64,000 nt of DNA from Scalesia atractyloides (lineage: Eukaryota; Streptophyta; Magnoliopsida; Asterales; Asteraceae), in contig CAMTDV010000013.1 in the NCBI GenBank assembly GCA_947069175.1, positions 13,187,501 to 13,251,500 of the forward strand, written 5' to 3'. The first letter of the stretch is position 1; each line of letters begins with the position of its first letter. Positions 11,034 through 23,523 of this stretch are shown here, piece after piece. Under the pieces are notes generated by a model. The model had not been told where the DNA came from. It was given only the letters and a program-made list of their open reading frames with translations, and did not search any database. The position numbers and the translations under genes are program-made.

Positions 11034-12426
11034 GAGATATAGGTTATCGCGGTGGGTTATCAGTAATATCATGCAGAATTTATATATATAGCAATTTACC
11101 ACTAACAATTCAGCATCCTACCATTAACAAATTAACCTTTTGCAACTTGCAAAACACTAACAATTGTAGCAAGTAGAAACTGATTAAGACTTAAAACACT
11201 AACATTTAAATTAACAATTAAGACTTAAACCGCGAATAGCAGCAATAAGAAGAAACACAAATGGTAGAACTAAGAAAGAAGAAGAAAGGTACTGATATCG
11301 GGAAAATCGATGATATATCAGTCAATATCGCCGATAATATCGGTTCCGATATTTGACACTGATATTTTACATGGGGAATGATAACTGATATTAACTGCAT
11401 AGCTTTAAACATACCATTTGGTTTGTTTCTTAACGCTGATGTGAATTGCCTGCTTTGACCACTCGTATTGATCCCACTCTGTAACTACGCCATCATAGTG
11501 AAAAAGCAAGATTTGAAAATCCCCAGAAAACTACAAAAAAACGACAAATGGTCATGACCAAACCTCAGTATCCTCAAACAAGTAACAGAATTTATATGAA
11601 TGGATATACGGTGGAACCTTTTTTATCGATGCATCGATAACCCCAACCGACAGTGAAAGTTACCAAGTACTTCGGCTTTTTCTTCAAATCCTAAAAAAAC
11701 CGACATTGAAAGGCATCGTTGGTTATAGAAACACATGTATTGCATCTTGAACATGCGAAGTAAATATTTGAAAACATACTTCACTAGGTTCGCCCCATAA
11801 TCTTCTCAAATATAAGTCGGTCTCTGCGACCACGATTCCCGGAGGCAATGACTCCGCACCACGAGGATTTGTTGGAACATAGATCTGGTACACAGATAAA
11901 TAACGTTGCAATGGATAAAAATATACGTTAGTTTTCAACAAGCAACAGAGTCGATAAATATTCTTATAAAACATACCTTAGGTGTTGCAGGTGTATTACC
12001 AGAGCCAAGATTATCAGGGAAACTGCGTTCTAGTGCTTTAGATCGATCCTCACGCATTGTTACATCGAATGGTGAATAAATGCTTGAAGGTACTACAACC
12101 TACAAAGATATTATATTGGAATAAAATATAGATAGATGGTTTTGTGTAGTAAACGTATATCTGAGATTTAAAAGTTACCTTGGTAAGAGAAACGGATGGA
12201 AAAGAAACACCAATAAAATATCCAACAACAATTCCCATAATTGTGGTTATAATTAGTTTTCCGCCACCACTCGACTTCTTGAAAACACCACTGGATCAAA
12301 AATAACGAAACTGATTAATTAATATGGCTCAACCAAACAAAGGTCACATTTTGTAAGATGAATCAACAAGTGTGATCCAATGTTTAGTAAAAATGTATCA
12401 ACTGACCTGCGATACACGCCTTTCAT

Positions 12427-13989
12427 TGTGCTAAAAGTGAGAAATGTTAAACGTCAATCTCCAGGTAACTATGTGAGAAATTTCCTAATGAAGTTAGAGC
12501 ATTCACCAAAATACTACAGCGCAAAAGAAAATCTGGAACACGGCTAGAATACCTGAAAAACAATATAATTAGTTTGATAAACAAGTTACAAAATTGTTGG
12601 ATTTAGTACATCCAAATTAATTTAACAAACTGTCAAATCAGTTAGATATACTATTCTCAATGAAGTAATCATCACAATATTTTCAAATAATTCGGTTCAA
12701 ACTAGCTAACAATAAAATGAGATCTAGGTATTTTACTCTTCACTAGATCCTAAAATCGAAAGAATATAACTCACTTATCTTTCTATTCTCATAAAAGATT
12801 GACTACCATTTTGATTCTTTCTGATTTCAGAAAGATAATTGCTTCGATATTATGCACGCGGGCCCGTTACATTTTTGTATGTTGGGCCAGCCTAATTCTC
12901 TTTTTTTGGTGCTTAACTTGCTCTAAAAAGTAGGCAATAATCAGTCTAAACTAGAAGTTTTTAACTCAATAATCATTATAGATAACACCAACAACAAGTA
13001 GCTAGCCACAACTATACATATACAAAACGCTTCATTTTCCGTAAAATTCATCAACCACCATGAACATTATCCATAACACCACTCTATCATTCCACTGTCA
13101 CAATTTTATCGAACACTAAAGATCTAAACAGTGACTCTAAAAACAGTTACTAACTACTTAACAACAGTGATTGATCTGCATTAACAATTGCATCAACAAC
13201 ATTCACACCAAAAACATAAACACATGTCGTCAGCATAGCTACATGACGTAAGCAGTTAAGATCCAAATTTCAAATCCAAATCACAGTGATCCGAGCTTGC
13301 AGAAACCTCATAACACAGTGCTAAATGAATCAAACACGTAAATCATAACTAAAAGCATAATAAACATCGATAACAAACCCTAAACGACGTCGCTTTAACT
13401 ATGCGTGAAATAGATCGATCAAATCACATGAAATGTGCAAGTAGAACACGAAATCAACTCAATCAGACACAAATTCATGTACATAAATGGAGCTTAACAA
13501 TGAGCAATTTGAGATTAATTGAGAAATTAGGGTTTGCAGGCAGTTTTGGGTGAAGAAGAAGAGAAAAACGCCGTTTTCTGGTTCCTGTAAAATCGCTATG
13601 AATCTCGGTGATGATTTTTTATTGCGACCAAAAAGTTTTTTTTATTATTGCTGTAGTTATTATTATTAATAATTTGTTTTAAAGTGATAAAGAAAAAGAG
13701 AAGAGTTAACATGTTCCCATTTCAAATTTCAAAATTTAATTGATGATGAAAAGGGTGAGGTGTCCACGTCACCTGTCGATCAGACACTTATTTCTTTGTT
13801 CTTAGCTGTTAAGTTATTTATTATGACTTTTCACATAAAACATTTTATAGATTGCAAACAAAAGTTACTGGAATAAAGACACGACGAGTCTCATGCCACG
13901 GCTTGTGATTTTTGACCTTTTTTTTTGTTTTTTTGGCTTTGAGAAACCAAACATCGGGAAGCAAAAAGAAATCCTAGGATGGTGTTGGA
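12427..13989. promoter_or_regulatory. 5' flank, leader and presumed promoter of the DUF707 gene
   Basis: No coding sequence. The A/C-rich stretch 12900-13560 and the purine-rich GAAGAAGAAGAGAAAAACG near 13553 look like a leader with one or more 5'UTR introns upstream of the ATG at 12426. The exact transcription start and TATA box cannot be fixed. AT-rich sequence with nothing recognised follows to 13989. Confidence 0.4.
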
Positions 13990-14530
13990 TAGGGCTGTAA
14001 ATGAATCAAACATTCGGCAAACAATTTGTGAATTGTTCGGGGGAAGCTCGTGTGTGTTCGTTCGTTTAGTAAACAAACGAATACTAACAAGAAATTCCGT
14101 TCGTTTAGTTAAATTAACGAACATGAACAGAGGTCGCATTCGTTCATTTATGTTTATGAACGTTTGGTAATGTTTTCGATAGCTCATAAGTGTTTTTAGT
14201 TTTTATATTTTATTTATATACTTTAAAATTTCAACAAATAAATATGTAATAAGTGTTAGTGTATTATATATTCCGTTCTTGAACGCTTGTTTGTGTTCGT
14301 TTATTTTCCATTTGTGTTTATGAATATTAGTTTCTGTTCATTTGTGTTAATCAACGTTTACTGCCTAAAATTATAAACAAACATGAACAAGTTCATTTCC
14401 TTAACAAACTAACACATACTAAAATCTCGTTCATTAAGTGTGCATAAACAGTTCGTGAACACATACATTTCTTAACAAACAAACACAAACAAGGTCTTGT
14501 TCATGTTTGTTCGGTTCATTTGCAGCCCTA
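13990..14530. mobile_element. hAT-like MITE, copy 1 (541 bp)
   Basis: Terminal inverted repeats read TAGGGCTGTAAATGAA at the left and the complement of TAGGGCTGCAAATGAA at the right. The interior is filled with GTTCGTTT/AAACGAAC words in both orientations. A second copy with the same ends and interior lies at 21216-21656. No matching target duplication was found here, so the ends may be eroded. Non-coding. Confidence 0.8.
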
Positions 14531-17500
14531 GTCTCAGGACCCCTAATGTGTTTGCTCGATTGAAGGTATTACAGAATGTTTATCTAATGATTTAATTGAA
14601 CGTTTAAATAAGTATATTTCTTTTGTAAGGTAACGGAAATCAAATTTACTTTTTTTAATAACATATTTTCTTGGATAAATATACTCAGCCATCTTGTACG
14701 ATTTGATTTTCGAACCTTTTTACTGTGAAATATAAACACTTATCATTAGGAACTCCCAACCACTATTACAAGGAGACAAATACAAAAACAGGGTAATAAA
14801 AGAACATGGGACCACAAAATTACTTATGTGCCCAAAACTAATCCAAATTAAATATCGAAATACAGTGGGCCGGCTATAACAGGTGTAAGCAAACCAAATA
14901 AAGTGGGCCGAATCAACCTTTTCAAAACCATATAAAAATGGTCCACTACTCACAAGAAGCATCCTGGACCACCAAGAACCATTACCAAAAAAGTCAAACC
15001 ACCAACATACAAAAGAAACTTGCCATAAGTTGATGTATCCAGTTGCATAATCTTCTGATAAGGACTTGAGACATCATCTCCAGATACTAACTGAACCCAA
15101 TCACAAGAAGCTAAAAAATGTGTACCCTTTAAACATGACAAACCGAGACAGCGAGCACACATCGAACCTATGACCATCAGAATTGGGGCTAAATCCGAAC
15201 CAATACTGTCAACAAAGAACCTGAACCAACTGAAGAGCCAACTAAAAAACTTACAAACCATGGGATCCTTAGAAATTATTTAGGGGGAGGGGGAGAGGCC
15301 GGTCATCGTTGAACTGCTAGTCGAACCTTAAGTTGTAAAGCTTAGAAAAGAATTGGGTCGTGCCATTTTCATCATCAGATTCGACATCTACTATGCATAG
15401 ATTGGGATCTAACGCACGGGCTTTGCACTTATCATTGAAAAAATCACTGATCATTGCTAGATGAGATCAAAGAACTTTATTAAATATACATGAACCTCAA
15501 AATAGTATTTCAAAAAGTTTTAACTTATATAAATACTAATGCATGAATCTAGATGAAACAATAGCACTGGGATTATTGAGTTGAATGATGAAACATATGT
15601 GTATTTAGATAAACTTGGCGGGTTTAGATGTTTACATGTATGTATGTCATCTTGTTGAATCAAAATATTCATTTGGGTTGAACTAGCATGACTTGAAACA
15701 TGAAATGGAGTTTGACCATGTTAAAAACTAGTGGGATTTCCCGCACAGTGATTGGAGTGTCGTGCTCCGGTTAAAGAAAATATTTATAGTCCCAAATTAC
15801 CCTTAACAATGTGTTAGTGGTAGTAAGGGGTCGAACCATGAAAAGTTTGTGGTTTGCAATTGATTTTAAGGGTTGTCACAATTCATGAAGCTTGCTATGT
15901 TGTTTAATTGAAATGATTATTTGATTGAAAGAGATGTCGAATTTAACCAATAAGTTTGTTTGCAGTTATTAGACTATGAAAACATAAACAATTGAGATTT
16001 TCACGAAAACTTGATTGAATGGTTGTAAACAATAACTTGGAACAAGGATCACACCCGGTTCAACAATTGTAGGACCTAGGGCTACTATACGTTTTAACTT
16101 GATTTAATCAAATTAGTTCATTAACGGTTTTAGAATCACAAGGCTTAGGTGCCAATTGCTATTAACATTATAGACAACGGACCGCAATGCACTTTGTTAC
16201 TTTGGACAAACAAATCCAATCAAAAGACAAGGCATAAATACGCATATTCATTTCACGAATTCGAATTTCATAACATACTCAACAATTCGTAAATTCAATA
16301 CAAACGTAAGACAATTATCCAATGATTCGAATGCAATTCAATTAGTCACAAACCAAAAACTAATAAGTATCAAACCCTAAAAATCCTTACAAAAGTTTAC
16401 ACCGGTTGAAACTCGAAGAGATTAGCCGCCCATAGTGAACGGAACACGATCACCGGATGATTTGAGCTTGATCACAAACATCTTGAAGCCTTGAGGTGAT
16501 GGAAGGTTTGATGATATAATAGAGATGATGATGGTTAGGATTAGGTAAATGAAGATGGATGGTCAATCCCAATGATTGTTGATGACTCGGATAAATTGGA
16601 ATTGAATATAGATGAAGTTCTTGGATCCAAGTGAGGTTTTCAAACTCTAATCTTGCGTAACTCCCTGAAAATGGTAAAAAAAAACACAATATGACCCGTT
16701 CCCAAACATCAAAATTGAAGTTTTAGAGTCTGCCATAAGGGAGGGGCGTCGCCGACGGCCCTTGGATCTTCTGATTTTTCTCTCCGACCTCTAATCCACT
16801 GCCTACGAACAATTTTTTGCCGACAGACTTATCTGAGGGGCGTCGGCGATGGCCTCTCCAAATCTTGTTTTCTGATTTTTCCATTTCGCACTCCCGGTTG
16901 ACCCGTTTTCCGCCCCGATGCTCCGGAAAGCTCCCGATTAGCTCCTTAAACTCCGTAAGACCTGTAAAACATAAATCCAATCAAAAGAATGCTATTCGAA
17001 ACTAAAAGTTATGTAAAAACATAAGCTTAAACATTGGGCTTTCGTTGTTACCGGTTCGGTTCGATATAGTATTCAATATTCATACAATACCGGCACTCGG
17101 TATAGCAATCGACACGTGTTTTACATTGATTGAAAACCATAAAAACGAAAAGCGGTATTGTATTGATGTTGTTCGGATGGACTCAGTTCGGTTTGTCATT
17201 GTACATGTATAGTACCAACACTTGATATAGCTTATGATAATTTTGAACGAAATTTATACTAGAACGTCGATAAAACAGTAAAATTGAACGCAGATAACTG
17301 ATGTTTTGTTAATACCAGTTTGGTTCATGATGTTAATGTTTAAACTAGGACCGGCCCGACCGGTTGAATTAGTCAATCGAAGAAACGACAGTGTTACCAA
17401 ACTCAATTTTAGTAATTGAATCGCTCGTTTTAAAATGGGCAGTTTTTAATCGAATCGGGAATCGGTTTGACCACTCTTAAGTGAACCCACTGCTCAATCA

Positions 17501-17606
17501 TACTAAAAAGCAATTTACATACCATTATTATCATAGCGCCATAAAATAAGAACAGTTTGTGCAACAACAAACAAAGAAAAACGTTTGTTAATTAACTGAT
17601 AAATCA
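14531..17606. other. Accessory region without an identifiable gene
   Basis: Two adjacent minus-strand ORFs (14950-15261 and 14720-14962) have no recognisable family and are probably chance. Near 15729, on the minus strand, a stem-like GGGAAATCCCAC runs into CTAG, a weak Helitron-end look-alike. Between 16735 and 16860 the palindromic words GGGGCGTCGCCGACGGCC and GGGGCGTCGGCGATGGCC occur; related GGCGTCGGCGACGGC words also lie in the gypsy LTRs at 27.9 and 38.5 kb, so this part is probably an old LTR-element fragment. Confidence 0.45.
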
Positions 17607-18785
17607 TCTTATCTAACTTATATAAAAGACTCCAAAAATTTCATATGATATTCTCTCCTTCAATCTCATAAATTTTATTTATATTTGTTTAATGTATCTT
17701 TTTTAATATTAATAACTAATATATAGATACCATTTATCTTTATCCCTATCTTTATCTAAAATTAATAAATAACTTCAATTAATGTCACATGACATTTTCT
17801 CCTTCAATCTTTCAATAATATTATTAACATCTAAGTCGAATATCAAATAAATTATTAATATCTTTTGAAATATATGAAAAATATTAAACTAATCAAAGAA
17901 TAAAAAAGAAATTCCTTATCTTTATCTAAAATTACTAAATAACTTTAAATAATGACACATCATTTTCTTCTTCAATATTTTAATAATATTATAAATATCT
18001 AAATCTAATATTTAATAAATTATTAATATCTCTTTAACTAATATGAAAAGAATTAATTCATAAATAATAAACTAATCAAATAATAAAAAAATAAATTAAA
18101 ACCATATCATTGTTATATATATAATAAATAAATATTTAACCATTAACTAGAGTTTACACACTGTTTTTATATAATATAAGAGTTTTTTCAAGTTTTAGAA
18201 AAATAAAATTTTCAACTTTTTTTTGTAATTTATGGTGTTGTACCTCATGTATAGGGTTTTTTTTTCTTTATTCATTACTAACCCAAAACTTTTCTTCTTT
18301 TTCAATTTAAACCATTTTCTTTTTTTACTTTAACCCAAAGTTCTTCATCTTTTGCAATTTAATCTAGACTTTTTTTTATTTTCAATTTTGGTCCACCATA
18401 CTTTTCATTTTTTCCAAGTTTTTCATTTTGTTCTAAGTATTATGAGTTAACGCACCACAACGTGCGTATGGGTTCAACATTTTTTCGTATATTTTTTCCT
18501 GTTTGACAGGCCCATCGCAACACATCTAGACAAGCTCGTCGAAACGCGCGAGTCCTCGATTGACTTAGTTATTTTTTCTATGATACGTTTTGGTTTAATT
18601 TCTGTAACGAACGTGCGTGATTCAAAGATTTTATGTCTGCATTTCGCTCGGCATTATTTTTCCGTTTTATTTTATTTTGTTTTTACAAGCTTTTCCGGTG
18701 TTGATGGTCGCTGACAGTGGTATAGCATTGATACTATTTGACACAGTTTTACGACAAGCGCTGCAACGCAGGGGCTTAATACTAG
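17607..18785 (+). mobile_element. Probable non-autonomous Helitron (about 1.18 kb)
   Basis: The 5' end reads TCTTATCTAACTTATATAAA preceded by A, resembling plant Helitron starts. The 3' end has a short hairpin (CTGC-AAC-GCAG, 18761-18771), a ten-base spacer, then CTAG followed by host T. There is no target duplication, as expected. The left half contains two tandem copies of a roughly 175-bp AT-rich unit (from about 17745 and 17918). No Rep/helicase coding sequence is present. Confidence 0.6.
17640..18060. repeat. Degenerate ~175-bp direct repeats inside the putative Helitron
   Basis: Both units contain ATCTTTATCTAAAATTA, TTTTCTYCTTCAAT, AATAATATTATWAA and AATAAATTATTAATATCT in the same order. 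A third weaker copy may begin near 17640. Non-coding. Confidence 0.6.
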
Positions 18786-19230
18786 TAAATAATATAGAAA
18801 AATCTAAGATATAAAAGCAGCAACTCTTGGCGTAAATCATCATCAAAATCATACTCAGTAAACCCACCAATAGCAAAACTAACGTAGGGTCTGAGTATAG
18901 TAAGATGTAGACAACCTTACCTCTACTCCATAGAAATAGAGATGCTGATTCCAGCAAAACCCCGGCTCAATAGTAGTTTTGCATCGAGCCTTAGACATAA
19001 GGCACATAACACTCAACAATTATGAGAAAGTTGAAGCCTCCTCTTGGGGTAAATATTGTTAGATATTATTAGACTTTAAAAATCATAAGATTCAACATTC
19101 AAATATCCCCATATCATTATTCCTTACATCCAATCCAATTCTATTGGATAAATATACCCATATTTTTTGAGCTAAAACGAAGACCCAAATTTAAATAACC
19201 AACCTTAAGAAGTCTTATTCATCATATCAC

Positions 19231-22200
19231 CTAAGTAAACGAGCTTATCGACCTTAACGACTTTTTGGTTTTGAGTGGTTCACTCTTGGGGGAGTTGGGG
19301 CTAACCATAGATGTTGAAGGACTCCGGCTAAAGCTCGTTGTTTGCGATAGGTTAACCATGTTCACCATCGTCTGTGTTTGGTAACTCTGTATATAACTCG
19401 TCATCTCTGTCGAGTCACCCCTAGCCGTGGCCCGCTGCCACGAGTGTGAGCTCAACCCCGACAACACATAAGCTCGACCCGACGACTCATACACTTTGTG
19501 GCTCACCATTCTCTCCTTCATTTCCCTAAGCTCAGCCAACAAACCAACACATAAACGATCACCGCCACGACCTGAAACAGAATCTGCCAGCTTTTTCCGG
19601 CAATTCTCAAGCACCGACACTGCCCCCGTTAGATTACCATGTTCGGCCATCGTTCGTGCTTCAGATATCGCGTCGGCAGCCATAAGCCTGTTCCTCTGTC
19701 TGTCAACTTCTATCGACGCTATTTGCTTTTTTAAATCTGATTCGGGCCTCAGTATAATCAAGTCTTCATTTCCGCCAACCGTAACCACCGTTTTCTTTAT
19801 CGGGTCCTTATGAATAACTCTAAATCTCACCAACGACATCTTGTTGCTCGATTTTTCTACCGGAATATCCATAGTTACTAGAAAATCTCTCTCTTCTTCT
19901 GCATACAAATCACCGACTTCGATAAACCCCGATCTTGTGTTCTCATCCATACCCACTTTGTAACTCCCGGCTTTGATCGACCCGAGGCGTAACATGGGAT
20001 GAACACACTCGACTTCAACTCGTAAATCTTGAACCACAACGCTCAAAAGCCCGCCAATACACTGAGCAAAAGCATCTTGTATCACATTCTCAGCTTCTAT
20101 AAACGAAAACATCCCTCCGGAATGTTCCGATATAGCATGCAGTGCACACGCATCATGATCCTTACCGAACCCAAATGTGTGAATCGGGATGCGGTTTTCG
20201 TCGCTTTTAACTTGAATAGAAGATAAAAGACTCTGGTAATTCAAATTCAGCTTTCGTGGGCTGACGTTAGCGTACGTGTCTTGCCCGTCTGACAACAATA
20301 TCATACTGCTGACCGGATTCTTGAACTTCCGGTCAGTCATCACTTTCGCTCCCTTTCGTAAGGCTTCAGCTATATTGGTCCCGCCGTTAGCAGCCAATGA
20401 GTTAATCATTTGTAAAGATTCTCGTTTCCCGGTTTCGGTCATTCGACGGAGCGGGAAAAGGCGACAGGCTGTAGAAGAAAACGCGACAACTGAAAGTCGG
20501 TCCCACGGGCCGAGATTTTGAACCACAAAACCCATAGCTTGTTTTAATAACGCAATCTTTGTACCCATCATGCTACCGCTTATATCAAGCATTGTTACTA
20601 GATCTATCGATGCACGAGCATTTAGATTTGATTTAGCAATAGGAGCTTTAAGATTAATTAAGATGCCGAAATTATCAAAGCATGCCGATCTTGCTACTGC
20701 GGAAACTTCAGGATATGCTTTTATATCTATTCCTTCATTGGAATCCGAATCATCGGAATCTATCTCTTCTGCTTTCTGGTTGACTCGTTCATCATCGTCA
20801 AATACGGGAGGCTCGAAGGCTTGAAACAGTAAAGGAATATTACAATAAGCATGCAATTGTTGTGGTGACATACCAACCATGGTATAATCATCGGTATTTG
20901 TATTTGATTTCACACAAGATCCGGAAGTCGTTAAAGGGACTTCTTTCCATTTTGCACGACAAACGGGACATGCTCGATTTCCGTATTTTACGTTTGATGC
21001 AATGCAACGGTAATGGAAGGAATGTGAGCATTCTGCTTTGAAGATGGTGTCACTGCCGGTTGCTTTCATTGGCATCAAGCAAATTGCACAAACTGGCTGC
21101 AATCCATATAAAAACTATTCGTTAAAAATTAATAATTTGAAGATTTAGGTATACTACTTTGTATACAGTATACATTAATATATAATAATGCACTTGATGC
21201 TTCTAAGATGATGCGTAGGGCTGCAAACGAACCGAACATTCAGCGAACAGTTTGTGAACCGTTCGGCGGGAAGTTCGTTTGTTTAATAAATGAACGAACA
21301 CAAACAAAAAAAATTGTTCGTTTAGTGAAATGAATGAACATGAACAGAGGTCGCCTTCGTTCGTTTATGTTCGGGAACTTTTGGTAATGTGTTCGTTTAT
21401 GTTCGATAGTTCATTAGTGTTTTTAATTTTATATTTTATTTAAATTCTTCAAAATTCCGACAAATAAAATATTTAATAAGTATCACTGTATTATATATTC
21501 TATTGATGAACTCTTGCTTGTGTTCGTTTGTTTTCATTTGTGTTCATGAACAATCATTACCTAAAATTAACAAATGAGCACGAACACATTCATATCCATA
21601 ATAAACAAACATGAATAAACAAATGTTCATGTTTGTTCAGTTCGTTTGCAACCCTAATGACGCATGTATAGTAAAGACCATACACGTATATTAATATATT
21701 TAACTACAAATTTGTGAATTGTGTCGAAGAATATCATGTAAAATCAAGATCATGCAAGTTGTAAGTCACTTTAGTTTAGAGTAATGACAAGATGTATTCC
21801 GGGTGGCCAACTTGTGAAAAAGGGGTTATTCTTAGTGTTTAAAAATCTAGAAAATTGTTAAAGTTTCACTAAGCAACTGCTGTGCCAATGATGTTGAAGG
21901 TTTTAAGGCAATAAAGAAAAGCATATATCATATAGTCAAAAGCAATCACATGTATGAAAAGAATGAGGAATCAATAAGCATAAGCTTTATGCTCCATAAG
22001 TAAAATCAAAAGGTGTTAATTCAACTATGAAAATGAAAGAGAGAGGTTTTGTGTGTGAAAGTGAAGGTGTTGACCAAACAAAGCAACTTACCTCCAACAA
22101 GGGGAAGTACAACTGTTCATAAATATTACTAGTGGAAAAACAGAATGTAAATTAAATAAAAATAATGTTGGAAACGAATAAGAATTGATGGAATAAAAGA

Positions 22201-23523
22201 AGATAACCTTAAAGAGTTAAAAACCACATAACAACAAAAAACCCATCACTATCTCCATCCCCACATAAGTATTGTATATGTACATGTCTATCATCACCAC
22301 CATAACCCGTCACTAGCTAAGCATCTTTCCAATACATTAAAAAACGATAATAATAACATATCCGCTTACGTAATCCTTCTTTCTAAAACAAGTTTCTCTC
22401 CTTTCCAGTTCCGTTCTTATCACAGAGTACTTCACTAATTCCTTCGCATAAAACAGACTTAATCATTTCTAACTAGTACGCATCTAAACCTAATCAGATG
22501 CAACCGCAAAGTTTCAATCAAACGTGTGACGAGGAAATTATCAATTAAACTATATTCTTCTGAAAGAACTCTCTCCTTTCTCTTTCAGTTCTCACGACAT
22601 AGTAATTCACTAATTCCTTCACATAAAATTAACTTAATTGTTTCTAACTACAGATCTAAACCTAATCACATACAACCACAAAGTTTCAATCAAACACACG
22701 ACTATAAAATTAACAATCAGACTATGTTCTACTAAAACAAATTTATCTCCTTTCTTTTTCAGTTCTAACGACACAGTAATTCACTAATTCCTTGACAGAA
22801 AACTAACTCAAATCACTTCTACCTACACATATAAACCTAATCACAAACAATCTCAAACTTTCAATCAAACACATGAAAGTGAAATCAACAGTTAAAACTA
22901 TGTTCAAAACTACCTCCTACGTGACGCTTTAACGTTGTATTTCGACAACTTTCTCTCCTTTCTCTTCCGGTTCTAATCACACAGTAACTCACTAACTCCT
23001 TCACATAAAACTAACTCAATCACTTCTACCTACACATCTAAACCTAATCAAAAACAATCTCAAACTCTCAATCTAACACTTCAATCAAACACATGACATG
23101 CAATCAACAATTAAATTATATTCTTCTGAAATAACTTTCTCTCCTTTCTCTTCCAGTTCTAATCACACAGTAACTCACTAATTCCTTCATCAGTTCATCT
23201 ACACATCTAAACCTAATCTCAAACTTTCAATCAAACACACAACTGTAAAATCAACAAATCATCAACTAACAATCAACAATAAACAACACACAACTAACAA
23301 TTAACAATCAAACAGTATTCAAAACTACCTCCGACGTCGATTTATCGCCGTATTTCGACACACGCAGACCAGAAGACGACGGAGTCGGAGTGATCGGCAT
23401 ATCCGAACGACTTCTCAACGAACTTTTCACAGATTCACCGTCATCAGAGCTTTCGGAAACGTATAAACACGTATTTAGCCCTAACGCAAGCTTCATCTTC
23501 CTCCATTTACTCTGACCTGCCAT
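19231..23523 (-). CDS. RING-H2 / von Willebrand A E3 ubiquitin ligase, WAV3-like, 686 aa, 2 exons
   Basis: Likely an E3 ubiquitin-protein ligase; the WAV3 group acts in root gravitropism and auxin-related growth in Arabidopsis. Exons: 23523-23329 and 21096-19231, joined in phase 0 across a 2.2-kb intron with GAG|GTAG donor and TTGCAG acceptor. The N-terminus (MAGQSKWRKMKLALGLN, then MPITPTPSSSGLR) is typical of the At2g38970/At3g54780 subgroup. A RING-H2 finger spans about residues 68-112: CAIC, CSHSFHYRC, CPVC. A vWA domain begins near 228 with an intact MIDAS motif DISGSM (about 236) and later LLSDGQDT. The remaining 280 residues match the conserved C-terminal region of the group. A serine-rich tail ends RSISSFT. 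The frame is intact. The subgroup label is from memory. Confidence 0.93.
21216..21656. mobile_element. hAT-like MITE, copy 2 (441 bp), in the WAV3-like intron
   Basis: Ends read TAGGGCTGCAAACGAACC at the left and the complement (GTTTGCAACCCTA) at the right, matching the element at 13990-14530. Flanks ATGATGCG and ATGACGCA agree at six of eight positions, consistent with a decayed 8-bp duplication. It lies 120 bp from the 3' splice site of the intron. Confidence 0.82.
22393..23328. repeat. Five-unit ~175-205 bp tandem array in intron 1 of the WAV3-like gene
   Basis: Units begin near 22393, 22569, 22743, 22949 and 23136, each opening with TCTCTCCTTTCTCTTYCAGTT and continuing through CACTAATTCCTTCA, ATCTAAACCTAATCA and TTTCAATCAAACAC. 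Near 22905-22947, where the third unit meets the fourth, lies a decayed copy of the end of exon 1 with its donor (on the minus strand GTCGAAATAC, then GAG|GTAGTTTTGAA, GT at 22913-22912), matching the true donor at 23329. The array therefore looks like tandem duplication of the exon 1/intron 1 boundary followed by decay. The last unit ends at the real exon. Confidence 0.85.

Larger units (their letters stand above)
8256..12426 (-). pseudogene. DUF707 family gene (13 exons) with three frame-breaking lesions
   Basis: DUF707 proteins are plant type II membrane proteins of unknown function. Exons in transcript order: 12426-12407, 12290-12179, 12099-11977, 11884-11780, 11690-11618, 11530-11415, 10857-10756, 10663-10550, 10447-10390, 9296-9230, 9108-9055, 8531-8458, 8378-8256. 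Start MKGVYRS, then a membrane anchor (IITTIMGIVVGYFIGVSF). Family motifs: IYVPTNPRGAESLPPGIVV, LRRLWGEPSE, WWYAKRFLHPDIVA, YDYIFIWDEDLGVEHFNAD, GLEISQPGLEPNNGLTWQMT, FVEIMAPVFSRTAWRCVW, NDLVHGWGLDFALRRCV. Three exons have the wrong length for the family frame: exon 5 is 73 instead of 84 nt (11 missing between the VG and ID codons), exon 9 is 58 instead of 57 (an extra C), exon 12 is 74 instead of 75. Every splice site still looks normal, so either a young pseudogene or assembly error; the 11-nt loss favours a real lesion. Confidence 0.85.

Noticed and set aside
14720..15261. Two adjacent minus-strand ORFs (80 and 103 codons) that could be a membrane protein
   Set aside because: Hydrophobic but with no family motif, no splice signals joining them and no matching gene neighbourhood; most likely chance ORFs in repeat-rich DNA.
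19496..20824. Plus-strand ORFs of 65-105 codons opposite the WAV3-like gene
   Set aside because: They are antisense shadows of the conserved 621-codon exon and have no family character of their own.
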